Source of the DNA: Mycolicibacterium nivoides
GTDB lineage: Bacteria; Actinomycetota; Actinomycetes; Mycobacteriales; Mycobacteriaceae
Assembly (NCBI RefSeq): GCF_003855255.1
Contig: NZ_CP034072.1
Span: 5,942,396 to 6,006,395, forward strand
DNA: 64,000 nt
Direction: 5' to 3'
Numbering within the stretch: the stretch's first letter is position 1; each line of letters opens with the position of its first letter. Both the position numbers and the translations under genes were made by a program. Shown here piece by piece: positions 42,955 through 51,154 of this stretch. A model generated the notes under the pieces. The model saw only the letters and a list, made by a program, of their open reading frames with translations, did no database searches and was not told where the DNA came from.

Positions 42955-43940
42955 CGGTCTCCTGCCGCGACCGTGGCCAGCACAGGATGGGAGAGGTTCG
43001 CCGTGCCGGGTCTCGGATAGCTGGCCAATCGCGGCCGGAACAGACCCCCGGGCCAGAACAGCAGTATCACGATCAAGACGAGGCCTTGCAGGGCATCTTG
43101 CAGACTGGCCATTACTTCAGAGGTGAGAAAGTCCGCCTCGATATAGGTGAGCCCTTCCCGTAGGCCGAGAAGCACCACCGCACCGAGCACTGCACCCGTA
43201 TTGCTGCCGATCCCCCCGATGATCAACGCGATGAAGACGGTGAAGGTGATGTTCACGTTGAAGAAGGACGGAGTCAATATCGACAGATACCAGACGTACA
43301 TGACCCCAGCCAGGCCCATGAAGAACGACGCGAACACAAAGGCTTTGAGTTTGACCGTGTAGACGTTGACCCCCAGCGAGCGAGCAACGGCCTCGTTCTG
43401 GTTCACCGCAAGCAGACTTCGGCCGTACGCCGACCGCGTCACGCGACGGAAGACCAGGAAGCTAATTCCTAATACCACCAACACAAGTGCCGCGACATAC
43501 AGCGACTGGGCTCGTCCCGGGATGCCGTCAAGTTCCGGCACCGGCGCGTCCAGGAGGCCGCGCGCGCCATTGGCGATCGCCGGCTGGTTGATGAAGAGCT
43601 GACGTATCACCTCGGCCAACGCCAGGGCCACCACCGCCAGGTACTCCCCGCTGACCCTCAGCAGACCGCATCCCACCAGCAGGGCGAGAAGTGCGGCAGA
43701 CAGGCCGCCTATGATGGTGCCGGCCCACCACGGCAGGCCCAGCCCGAGAATGTAGGTGTACGAGCCGGACTGGGCCGGCATCACAGCGAGCGCGTAGGAG
43801 TACGCTCCGATTCCGAAAAACGCTGCGACACCGAAATTGACCATGCCTCCAACACCGAACTGCAGGTTCAACGCCAGGGCCGCGACGGCGTAGATGCCCA
43901 TCAGGATGGCCAGTCCACCGGCAATCAGCAGAGTGCTCAT
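42951..43940 (-). CDS. Branched-chain-type ABC permease (LivM)
   Basis: A membrane protein of 329 residues with about nine hydrophobic segments. The LivM-typical regions are LNLQFGVGGMVNFGVAAFFGIGAYSYAL and GRSLLAVNQNEAVARSLGVNVYTVKLKAFVFASFFMGLAGVMY. It overlaps the LivH stop by four bases. Together with LivH it forms the transmembrane channel. Confidence 0.93.
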   Translation of the reverse strand: MSTLLIAGGLAILMGIYAVAALALNLQFGVGGMVNFGVAAFFGIGAYSYALAVMPAQSGSYTYILGLGLPWWAGTIIGGLSAALLALLVGCGLLRVSGEYLAVVALALAEVIRQLFINQPAIANGARGLLDAPVPELDGIPGRAQSLYVAALVLVVLGISFLVFRRVTRSAYGRSLLAVNQNEAVARSLGVNVYTVKLKAFVFASFFMGLAGVMYVWYLSILTPSFFNVNITFTVFIALIIGGIGSNTGAVLGAVVLLGLREGLTYIEADFLTSEVMASLQDALQGLVLIVILLFWPGGLFRPRLASYPRPGTANLSHPVLATVAAGDR

Positions 43941-44803
43941 GCCACACGCTCCTTCGGACCGCTGAAGAGACCCTCAGGGCGGACAAAGACGACCAGCGCG
44001 ATGACGGCGAAAACCACCATCTGGGTGTATTCGGAAGGAATCGCCAAGGTGGCCAGGCTCGATGTGAGCCCGACAACGACCGCCGCGACCATCACGCCGT
44101 AGATACTCCCGAGCCCACCGATGATCGCAGCGGCGGAGATGACCAGCACTTGATCCCAGCCAAGCTCGGGATAGATCCGCGCCGTGAGCGCGATCAGAGT
44201 TCCCGCCAGTGCCGCCAGTGCGCTGGCCACCGCCCAGGTGAGGTACTGCAGATGCGAGGTGTTGACCCCCCGAATCTGGGCAAGCGCCGGGTTGTTCGAC
44301 ATCGCTCGCAACGCCCTGCCGCTGTACGACCTGGCGAGCCAAAAGTGCAATGCCACGACGACCAAGGCAGCCGTGCCGATGACGGCGATCTGGTCGGCGC
44401 CCGCGACCGCGACCCCGCCGATGCTGATGGTCTTCTGCAACGGCACATCCAGCGTCTTCACGCCGAACCCCGTGAAGAGCTCGATCATCGCGTGCAGGAA
44501 GAAGGCGAGTCCCACGGACGCGATCATCGGAATGTAATGGGGGCGCTGGCGCATCGGCCAGAAGATCATTCTCGCGCTCACCAGTCCGACCAGCGTCGTG
44601 ACGACGATGGCCAGGACACACGACACGATCCAGTGCAACCCGACCAACACGTTGAACCCGTATGCGCTGAACCCGCTGAGCACGATGAGCTGTGGATGCG
44701 CGATGTTCAGGAAACCTTCGACGCGGCGTAGGAGTTCGAAGCCCACTGTCGCGAGCAGCAGAACGGCGCCGCTGACCAATCCGGCGACAACGACGGTCAA
44801 CAC
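43937..44803 (-). CDS. Branched-chain-type ABC permease (LivH)
   Basis: A membrane protein of about 288 residues. The hallmark LivH stretches are EGFLNIAHPQLIVLSGFSAYGFN and GRALRAMSNNPALAQIRGVNTSHLQYLTWAVASALAALAG. GTG 44803 is chosen because it nearly coincides with the enoyl-CoA hydratase stop (7-base overlap) and follows AAGG. TTG 44800 and GTG 44842 are alternatives. No extra domain is present. Confidence 0.9.
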   Translation of the reverse strand: MLTVVVAGLVSGAVLLLATVGFELLRRVEGFLNIAHPQLIVLSGFSAYGFNVLVGLHWIVSCVLAIVVTTLVGLVSARMIFWPMRQRPHYIPMIASVGLAFFLHAMIELFTGFGVKTLDVPLQKTISIGGVAVAGADQIAVIGTAALVVVALHFWLARSYSGRALRAMSNNPALAQIRGVNTSHLQYLTWAVASALAALAGTLIALTARIYPELGWDQVLVISAAAIIGGLGSIYGVMVAAVVVGLTSSLATLAIPSEYTQMVVFAVIALVVFVRPEGLFSGPKERVA

Positions 44804-45603
44804 GACTGCGCCTTGGCCGCGGGAGCCTTCCTGCCACTCCACCGTTGCCGCAACTCTCGTGCGGCCGGGTCGTCGAAATAGTCGGCAGCGGCCTTCAGCG
44901 TGCGTTGCAGGGACGCCTCATCGTGCACGTCGTCCGCAGCGTTGACGCTGCCCTTCAAGGCACCATAGAGCACCGGAGCCTTCGAGCCGGCGGCGCGCGC
45001 CGTTGCGACGGCCGCGGGGATCAGCTCCTTGGGACCGGAGACGAGTTCGTCGATTAGGCCGATGTCGAGAGCGTGCTGCGCGTCGAAAAGCTGACCCGAC
45101 AGGATGATTCGCCGGGTAACGCGCACCCCGAGCACCCGGTTGGCTCGTTGGATTCCCTTGTCCGCCGGTAGCAGTCCGTGATTGATCTCGGGAAACCCGA
45201 ACCGCGCCGAATTGACTGCCAACACACTGTCCGAAAAGAGCGCGACCTCCATACCGCCGCCAACACAGTGCCCATTGATCGCGCTGACCACCGGACGCGG
45301 GTAGCGATCCATCGCCACGAGTAGTGCGTGGAATTCCCGCATTCGGATCTCTATCTCGCCGGCGAGCGCACCCTCCAGCTCCTTGATGTCGCCTCCGCCG
45401 CTGAAGAACCGCTCTCCCTTACCGGTGAGGACGATCGGTGGTGCGTCCGGCCTGGCGCGGAGCTGCTCGAACAGGCCGGCAAGATCGTGGATGAGCTGGC
45501 GGTTCATCGCATTTGCCGGTGGCCTGTCCAGCGCGACCACCAGAACGCCATCGTGGTCAGCGGTGTCGAGAGTGGCGGACTGGCCGGTCGCGAGTGCGCT
45601 CAT
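44797..45603 (-). CDS. Enoyl-CoA hydratase/isomerase family protein (first of two)
   Basis: A crotonase-fold protein of 268 residues. The oxyanion-hole segments are GERFFSGGGDIKEL and INGHCVGGGMEVAL, and the second active-site region is RFGFPEINHGLLPADKGIQR, with Glu in the hydratase position. The C-terminus is LRQRWSGRKAP. It probably hydrates or isomerises an unsaturated acyl-CoA made by the FadD ligases. It is three bases from the second crotonase gene. Confidence 0.92.
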   Translation of the reverse strand: MSALATGQSATLDTADHDGVLVVALDRPPANAMNRQLIHDLAGLFEQLRARPDAPPIVLTGKGERFFSGGGDIKELEGALAGEIEIRMREFHALLVAMDRYPRPVVSAINGHCVGGGMEVALFSDSVLAVNSARFGFPEINHGLLPADKGIQRANRVLGVRVTRRIILSGQLFDAQHALDIGLIDELVSGPKELIPAAVATARAAGSKAPVLYGALKGSVNAADDVHDEASLQRTLKAAADYFDDPAARELRQRWSGRKAPAAKAQSC

Positions 45604-45606
45604 AGG

Positions 45607-46470
45607 TCACCTGGCTACGTTCGCCGGTTGCGGTCCCAGGACAGAGCGCCCTTCGCCGCGTGCGGACGGATACTCCGGCGGACGGCCTTCTCGGAAGGCC
45701 TGTCGGGCCTCGAAGTAGTCTGCACTCGCGAATCCGATGACCTCCAGTGCCGCGGAAAGCTCGTGCTGCGGAAGGGCATTGGTGAGCCATCCGGTGTTCA
45801 GGGACCGCTTTGTCCAGCGGATCGCCTGCTGCGAGCCCTGCGCAAGTTCGTCGGCGATCTCGAGGGCGCGATCCAGCACATTCTCCCTCGGTACAGCGAG
45901 ACTCACCAAGCCGATTCGTTCAGCTTCGATGCCGGTCATACTCGCCGAAGTCAACTGGTAGTACTTTGTCTTGGCCATCCCCACGAGCAACGGCCAGATG
46001 AGCGAGGAATGGTCACCGGCGACCACACCGACACGGGTGTGCCCGTCTCGAAGCAGTGCGTCCTCGGCAGCGACGCTGATGTCAGCCAGAAGCGCCATCG
46101 ACAACCCCCAGCCAACCGCGGGACCGTTGATCGCCGAGATGAGCGGCTTGTCCATGTTGAGGATGGCCGTAATCCGCTTGCGCTCGCCCTCCATGAGCGC
46201 CACCGCTTCGTCCAGCGTGGGCTCTGGCTGGCGTACGTCCATGCCCGTGCAGAAGCCACGGCCTGCGCCGGTGATGACGGCAACTCGCGTTTCCGGGTCT
46301 CGGTCGACGTCCACCCAGATGTCCGAAAGATGATCGAACATCGGCATCGTCAAGGCATTGAGCCGGTCGGGTCTGTTGATCGTGATGAGCAGAACACCAT
46401 TGGGCCTGCGTTCGATCAGGATCTCCTCGGGGTAGCGGCTGAAGATGTCATCAGCGGCCAATTTGCTCAT
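45607..46470 (-). CDS. Enoyl-CoA hydratase/isomerase family protein (second of two)
   Basis: A crotonase-fold protein of 287 residues. Oxyanion-hole segments are GAGRGFCTGMDV and INGPAVGWGLSMALLADI. The segment after them, RDGHTRVGVVAGDHSSLIWPLLVG, has Val and Asp where typical hydratases keep two Glu, so the chemistry may differ (isomerase, ring hydrolase or dehalogenase-like). It overlaps the LLM monooxygenase stop by four bases. It is distinct in sequence from the neighbouring crotonase, so it is not a recent duplicate. Confidence 0.9.
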   Translation of the reverse strand: MSKLAADDIFSRYPEEILIERRPNGVLLITINRPDRLNALTMPMFDHLSDIWVDVDRDPETRVAVITGAGRGFCTGMDVRQPEPTLDEAVALMEGERKRITAILNMDKPLISAINGPAVGWGLSMALLADISVAAEDALLRDGHTRVGVVAGDHSSLIWPLLVGMAKTKYYQLTSASMTGIEAERIGLVSLAVPRENVLDRALEIADELAQGSQQAIRWTKRSLNTGWLTNALPQHELSAALEVIGFASADYFEARQAFREGRPPEYPSARGEGRSVLGPQPANVAR

Positions 46471-47666
46471 CGTGTCTCTCCTACCTTGACAACATTCCTA
46501 TGGGAATTCGACTGGGATTTAGACTCTTCGAACGCTTCGAGCTCCGCATAATGCGCGGGCCGGGCCGTGCGGATGTCGGCCAGAATCGCGTCAGCGGGGC
46601 GCACCACGGCCCGTGGGTTCTTGAACCTGGGGATGACGTACTTGCCGAAGAGCTCGATCGACTTCATCAGCTCTCTGTGTGGGAGTCCATCGATTCTCAT
46701 GACGATGGCGTCTGCGCCAAGGTCGGCGAATCGCTGCACTTGTGCCGCACAGTCATCCGGATCGCCCACGATGAATCCGGACGATTCCTCGAACATGTAT
46801 CGCTCATCGTTGAAGTCGACGTTCCGTACCGCGCCCATGTACTGATAGTCGGCCGACAACTTGGACAGGCGCTCATACGCGTCAGTCGAAAGAGCCACCG
46901 TCTCTTTCAGATTCCGCGCCCACTTGAGGGCTTCCTCACGGGTCTCGGCACAGTGCATTCCGCCTCCGACCGCGACGAGCTTCTGCGCTTGGAGCGGATA
47001 GGCATGCGTAGCTCCGTCGAGGGCATCGTCGTAGATGCGCAACATGCTCTCGACAAACTCGAAGCCGAGGTAAAACCCACCGACGATAGCCCCGATGCCG
47101 AGCTCGGCGGCCTTGCGAACCGAATCAGGACTGCCGGCGGCCATCGAGATGGGGGGATATGGCTGTTGAATTGCCTTGGGCACCAGGCTTCGCGGCGGAA
47201 TCTTGTAGTGCTCGCCAACATAGGAGAACACGTCATTGTGCAGAGCCCGGCGGATGACCTCCAGCCCTTCTATCAGCTGAGCCTTGTTCTCGCTTGGTTC
47301 AACTTCGAAGGCGCGCAGCGCAAGTGTCGTGTTCCCGCGCCCAACTCCGAGTTCCACGCGGCCGCTGGACAGGATGTCCTCGGTTGCCAACCGTTCGGCA
47401 ACGCGAAGGGCATGGTTGATGCGCGTGGGCAAGAGAGTGACCAAGTGCATGAACCGGATGCGCTTGGTCAGCGCCATCAGGTACGGATAGATGACCTCAG
47501 GTGCGGAGGTTGTCGCCGTGCCGATCGCGACGTGCTGCTCGGACGTTCCGAACGCGTCGAACCCGACCTCCTCCGCCAGTAGGACCTCGTCCACGAGCTC
47601 GCGGTAGCGGTGCTCATGGGTATGCCCCGGGACCGTCTCGCCTTCGCTCATGAAAATGAACCGCAT
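46467..47666 (-). CDS. LLM-class flavin-dependent monooxygenase
   Basis: A luciferase-like TIM-barrel protein of about 399 residues, first gene of the operon. Typical segments are FDAFGTSEQHVAIGTATTSAPEVIYPYLMALTKRIRFMHLVTLLP, RVELGVGRGNTTLALRAF and YPPISMAAGSPDSVRKAAELGIGAIVGGF. Group members use FMNH2 or F420; the operon's flavin reductase favours FMNH2. The reaction is probably oxygen insertion or C-N or C-S cleavage of the imported compound. ATG 47666 is preferred; GTG 47672 is equally possible and frames reach 47753. Confidence 0.9.
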   Translation of the reverse strand: MRFIFMSEGETVPGHTHEHRYRELVDEVLLAEEVGFDAFGTSEQHVAIGTATTSAPEVIYPYLMALTKRIRFMHLVTLLPTRINHALRVAERLATEDILSSGRVELGVGRGNTTLALRAFEVEPSENKAQLIEGLEVIRRALHNDVFSYVGEHYKIPPRSLVPKAIQQPYPPISMAAGSPDSVRKAAELGIGAIVGGFYLGFEFVESMLRIYDDALDGATHAYPLQAQKLVAVGGGMHCAETREEALKWARNLKETVALSTDAYERLSKLSADYQYMGAVRNVDFNDERYMFEESSGFIVGDPDDCAAQVQRFADLGADAIVMRIDGLPHRELMKSIELFGKYVIPRFKNPRAVVRPADAILADIRTARPAHYAELEAFEESKSQSNSHRNVVKVGETR

Positions 47667-47997
47667 ATTCACACCACTTTCCACTAGGTGAACGATCCTT
47701 AACGTAAGACGCGGCGCCTTCGTTGTCAACGCGGAACTTCGATCGAGTTTCAAGTCTGTCCCAGGCGGCCATTGAAACCCTGTTTAACTGGTCATATGAG
47801 GTGACCTGGCGGCGCGGCCACGGTTCTGTGGGCCCATAACGCCTAGCCGACGCTAGTTACGAGATATTAATGCTTGTTAATTTCGCCCTGCCCAGCCGTC
47901 CGGCCAGCGGAGGTGCAACGCGGCATCAACCTCGTGCGCGCCCCTCGATCGCTCCCGGACTCGGCGGCGCCTGGCACCGTGGCTATCGTTGTTTGCC
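47667..47997. promoter_or_regulatory. Divergent promoter region of the catabolic operon and TetR gene
   Basis: This 331-base gap separates the operon's first gene from the divergent TetR gene. It contains no ORF of note. An AT-richer segment holds the imperfect dyad ATTAA-N6-TTAAT (47866-47881), a modest candidate for a TetR operator. TTAACG and similar AT-rich spots lie near the monooxygenase start. I could not assign -35 and -10 boxes with confidence. Confidence 0.45.
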
Positions 47998-48597
47998 ATG
48001 ACCACTGACGCTGCCGCGCACGAGCCGTCCACCGGCACTTCACGCCGAGATGTCTTGCTCAAGGTGGCCGCCGACCTGTTCTTGCGAAACTCCTACGACG
48101 GAGTGACTGTGGACATGATCTGCACAGCGGCCGGAATTTCCGGGCCGGGCCTCTACAACCACTTCGAGAACAAGCAGGCCCTCTTGATCGCCGTCGTGGA
48201 GAGTCCCTTGGCGGCTCTGCACCGGTTCGCCAGGGAAACGGCGGAAGCGGAGCCCGATCCGCGGGCGGCACTGGCGATCTTGGTCGACTTCCACATCAGG
48301 AGCGTGGTGACCTCAGCTCCGACGACACTTGTCTTCATGAAGAACGAACACGCCTTACCGGAGAAGGACCGGCGGCGAATCCGGCGCGAGATGAATCTCT
48401 ATGCCGAGGAATGGATTTCCATCGTCGCAGCATTGCGGCCTGACCTGTCCGAGCCAGAGGTTCGGCTACTCACCCATGCGGTGTTCTCAATGCTCAATTC
48501 AGTGGCAACTCTCAACAAGGGCCTGGACCAGGAATCCATCGTCAAGACGATGTCGACCGCAGCGATCAAGGCACTCACCTCGCCTCGCGACGAATGA
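47998..48597 (+). CDS. TetR-family regulator of the catabolic operon
   Basis: A protein of 199 residues. The helix-turn-helix is TVDMICTAAGISGPGLYNHFENKQALL (about 40-66), preceded by SRRDVLLKVAADLFLRNSYDG. The C-terminal domain (TLVFMKNEHALPEKDRRRIRREMNLYAEEWISI) resembles that of mycobacterial TetR proteins controlling acyl-CoA metabolism, such as KstR2-like regulators. Position suggests it represses the 13-gene unit and senses a CoA ester intermediate (inference). ATG 47998 fits better than TTG 47989. Confidence 0.9.
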   Translation: MTTDAAAHEPSTGTSRRDVLLKVAADLFLRNSYDGVTVDMICTAAGISGPGLYNHFENKQALLIAVVESPLAALHRFARETAEAEPDPRAALAILVDFHIRSVVTSAPTTLVFMKNEHALPEKDRRRIRREMNLYAEEWISIVAALRPDLSEPEVRLLTHAVFSMLNSVATLNKGLDQESIVKTMSTAAIKALTSPRDE

Positions 48598-48688
48598 CAC
48601 GCTGGGCGGGCCCAGCCAGATACTCGCGTAGGGATTCCACTTCGGCACCGTCAGGGATGGCTCACGGAACCGTTCGACTCTTGGTGCG

Positions 48689-49438
48689 TTAGTACAGCGC
48701 AGCCAGTGTCATCGCTACGCATACTGTGCCGATCAGCCCAACATAGGCACGGGCGTGGACGATGTCGGGGATCGTGATCCCATAGCGCCGCAGCACAACC
48801 ACCACGGGTGTCGCACCCAACAGCAGCGCGGCCGCAGAGGTGACATCCACCGATGCGATCAGCGGCACAACGGCGGGTGCCGTGATGGCCAGCGTCATCG
48901 GATTCGCAAGAGCTGTCGCCGATTCCATGGAATGGCCGGCTCGACGCAGCAACGGGACGGTAAGCACGCTGCCACCCACTCCGAGGAACGCGGCAACAGC
49001 GCCAACCGGGAGCCCGAATCCGGCTCGAATAGTGCGGCGTTGAGTGGCCACCCCGACGGGGCGGACGAAACCCGGCCGGACGACGGCATCCATGAGGGTT
49101 ATACCCAGGTACGCCACGAACGCCCACTGCCCGAGTTCGGCCGGCGCGAATCGCGCGGCCAGGCCGCCCACTATCCCGCCCATCGCCAGCAGTGCCAGCA
49201 GGGCACGCTTCCCGCGCAGGCTCGCAAGGATCTCGCGGCGGGTCGACGCGGTGGCAATAGCTGAAGCGGCGAAGACTACGACGGCCGATGTGGCCACTGC
49301 GGTTCGCATCGCTTCAGCGCCGAGTTCGGCGTCCGCCCACACGATCACCGGGACGGTGACGAACCCGCCGCCAAAACCGAACAACACCGTCGTGACGCCC
49401 GAAAGCGCACCAATTACGACCAGGATCTCGAAGGTCAC
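48689..49438 (-). CDS. TauE/SafE (TSUP) family membrane exporter
   Basis: A membrane protein of 249 residues with about eight hydrophobic segments in two halves. Each half has the family's Gly-rich pattern: LFGFGGGFVTVPVI near the start and AFLGVGGSVLTVPLL in the middle, the latter matching the repeated TauE/SafE signature. The family exports sulfite, sulfoacetate or other organic anions. GTG 49438 starts just before the first helix; the longer frame from TTG 49474 is mostly hydrophilic. It is divergent from an AraC regulator gene. Confidence 0.88.
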   Translation of the reverse strand: MTFEILVVIGALSGVTTVLFGFGGGFVTVPVIVWADAELGAEAMRTAVATSAVVVFAASAIATASTRREILASLRGKRALLALLAMGGIVGGLAARFAPAELGQWAFVAYLGITLMDAVVRPGFVRPVGVATQRRTIRAGFGLPVGAVAAFLGVGGSVLTVPLLRRAGHSMESATALANPMTLAITAPAVVPLIASVDVTSAAALLLGATPVVVVLRRYGITIPDIVHARAYVGLIGTVCVAMTLAALY

Positions 49439-49521
49439 GCTCTCATCGAATCGTCCCTGGGGGTCTGCCGACAAGCGAAAGCCGGACGACTATCTTCGCG
49501 TTTCGGACATAGGATGGGCAG

Positions 49522-50319
49522 GTGCGCAATGTCGCGGCAGATGACTTCGACGAGGTACCGCGGGTGGTATTGCCCGTAGGAACCGACTATCCCGACGGCT
49601 TCGTACTGGACTGGCATTCGCACCGACGTGCGCAATTTCTGCACAGCTTGACCGGAGTGATGGTGGTCGAAACGCGCGACGGCACCTGGACAGTTCCCAC
49701 GGACCTCGCGGTACTGATCCCGCCGGGCGTTCAGCACCTGATGCGAACTCAGGAGGTGAGCACTCGCAGCCTCTACATAGAACCCCAGGCCGTGCCCTGG
49801 TGGCCCCACCGCTGCATCGTGGTGGAAGTGACCCCGCTGCTGCGTGAACTCCTGCTTGTCGCAGTAGATTTCGACGCCGACTACGATCCGTCCGGTCGCG
49901 AGGGCGCAGTTACTACGTTGCTGTTGCATGAGATCGCCGCGCTGACTCCCGTGTCACTTCATGTCGCACTGCCCAGCGCCTCGGACCTAGGCGCACTATG
50001 TCGCGACTACCTCACCGAACCGGACGTTCGAATTGATAACGCGCAGTGGGCCGCCCGGGTGAACCTCGGCGAGAGAGCATTCAGCCGCCGGTTCCGCGCC
50101 GAAATGGGCGTCAGCCCGGCCGCATGGCGTCGCCGCGCGCGACTGCTCGCCTCAGTTCCACTCCTACGCCACGCCACTGTCACCGAGGTGGCAGGCCGCC
50201 TCGGGTACGCAAGCCCGGCTGCGTTCACGGCCGCCTTCTCCGCCGAGTTCGGAACATCGCCATCGCGTATGACGGGCGCCCCGGGCAGGCTGACAGGCCG
50301 AGCACATCCTGATCGGTAG
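49522..50319 (+). CDS. AraC-family regulator with N-terminal cupin
   Basis: A protein of 265 residues. The N-terminal cupin carries LDWHSHRRAQFLHSLTGVMVVETRDGTWTVPTDLAVLIPPGVQH, a small-beta-barrel sensor typical of AraC regulators. The C-terminal helix-turn-helix pair is WAARVNLGERAFSRRFRAEMGVSPAAWRRRARLL and VTEVAGRLGYASPAAFTAAFSAEFGTSPS. It is divergent from the TauE/SafE exporter, which it probably regulates. It ends 35 bases before the convergent MerR stop. Confidence 0.92.
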   Translation: MRNVAADDFDEVPRVVLPVGTDYPDGFVLDWHSHRRAQFLHSLTGVMVVETRDGTWTVPTDLAVLIPPGVQHLMRTQEVSTRSLYIEPQAVPWWPHRCIVVEVTPLLRELLLVAVDFDADYDPSGREGAVTTLLLHEIAALTPVSLHVALPSASDLGALCRDYLTEPDVRIDNAQWAARVNLGERAFSRRFRAEMGVSPAAWRRRARLLASVPLLRHATVTEVAGRLGYASPAAFTAAFSAEFGTSPSRMTGAPGRLTGRAHPDR

Positions 50320-50353
50320 CCAGCACCACTTCGTGCGGCGCACATGGGATTAC

Positions 50354-51085
50354 CTAGGTGGCCAGCCGCCGCACAATCTGACCGGCCCGGCGCAGCACGT
50401 CCATCTGCGCCGGGTTGTACAGATCGGCCATCGCGTCATCGATAGCCTTCTCGGCAAAGTTCGCACCGCGCGGGGCGTCGGCGCGGGCCTCGGTGAGTCC
50501 GGGATGGGCCTGCCGGACCGACCAGATGTAGGGCGCCAGCCGCTCGGCGAGGTCCTGGCGTGTCGCCTCGTCGGCGTCGGCGGAAAGTGTGTCCAGCTCC
50601 GATGCGGCCGGATCCTCGCGGGTGTCCCTGATCAGGTCGGCATAGACCTGTCGGCCGCGGGGGCCCAGCACCCGGCTCAGGACCACCATCAGTTTGCGAT
50701 CCGCGTCGGTCATCTTGGCGACGGCGTCCACGGGCGCGAACTCGGGCGGCAGATCCGTCGGCGCGGAGTTCTCCAGCAGCTCACCGAGCTCCTCGCGGGC
50801 CCGTTGCAGCCGATCGATGGTCGCCGCCAGCTCGGCGTCCAGTTCCCGCAACGCCTGTTCGGGATGCTCGTCGGTGTCACCCAACGCCGCGATCTGCGGG
50901 AGCGAGAACCCCAGGTCGACGAGCCGTTTGATGCGGACCAACCGGACCAGGTGCGCCACGCCGTACTGCTTGTACCCATTTGACCGGCGTTCAGGCTCCG
51001 GGAGCAGGCCGACCTGGTGGTAATGGCGGACGGCTCGCAGACTGGTTCCGGCCAGTTCGGCGATCTCCCGAGTACTCCACGCCAC
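50354..51085 (-). CDS. MerR-family regulator
   Basis: A protein of 243 residues. The N-terminal MerR winged helix is TREIAELAGTSLRAVRHYHQVGLLPEPERRSNGYKQYGVAHLVRLVRIKRLVDLGFSLPQIAAL, followed by a coiled-coil dimerisation helix (LRELDAELAATIDRLQRAREELGELL). The C-terminal helical domain has no metal-binding Cys, so the signal is probably organic. Start is GTG 51085. It is divergent from the S9 peptidase gene with 69 bases between, consistent with control of the peptidase. Confidence 0.92.
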   Translation of the reverse strand: MAWSTREIAELAGTSLRAVRHYHQVGLLPEPERRSNGYKQYGVAHLVRLVRIKRLVDLGFSLPQIAALGDTDEHPEQALRELDAELAATIDRLQRAREELGELLENSAPTDLPPEFAPVDAVAKMTDADRKLMVVLSRVLGPRGRQVYADLIRDTREDPAASELDTLSADADEATRQDLAERLAPYIWSVRQAHPGLTEARADAPRGANFAEKAIDDAMADLYNPAQMDVLRRAGQIVRRLAT

Positions 51086-51117
51086 CCGTCCATCATGCCC
51101 ATGCCCATGCCCGGGAC

Positions 51118-51148
51118 TTGACTGTGCCGCTACGTCCGAGTGTGCGAT
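51118..51148 (+). promoter_or_regulatory. Possible MerR-type promoter with 19-base spacer
   Basis: TTGACT (51118-51123) and TGCGAT (51143-51148) are separated by 19 bases, the long spacing typical of MerR-activated promoters, directly before the peptidase start. No convincing dyad is visible in the spacer, so this is tentative. The -10 element is only seven bases from ATG 51155, implying a leaderless or nearly leaderless transcript. Confidence 0.3.
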
Positions 51149-51154
51149 GGAGGC

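Noticed and set aside
46500..47582. A 360-codon plus-strand frame opposite the LLM monooxygenase gene
   Set aside because: It is an antisense shadow; the minus-strand protein has clear family motifs and operon context.
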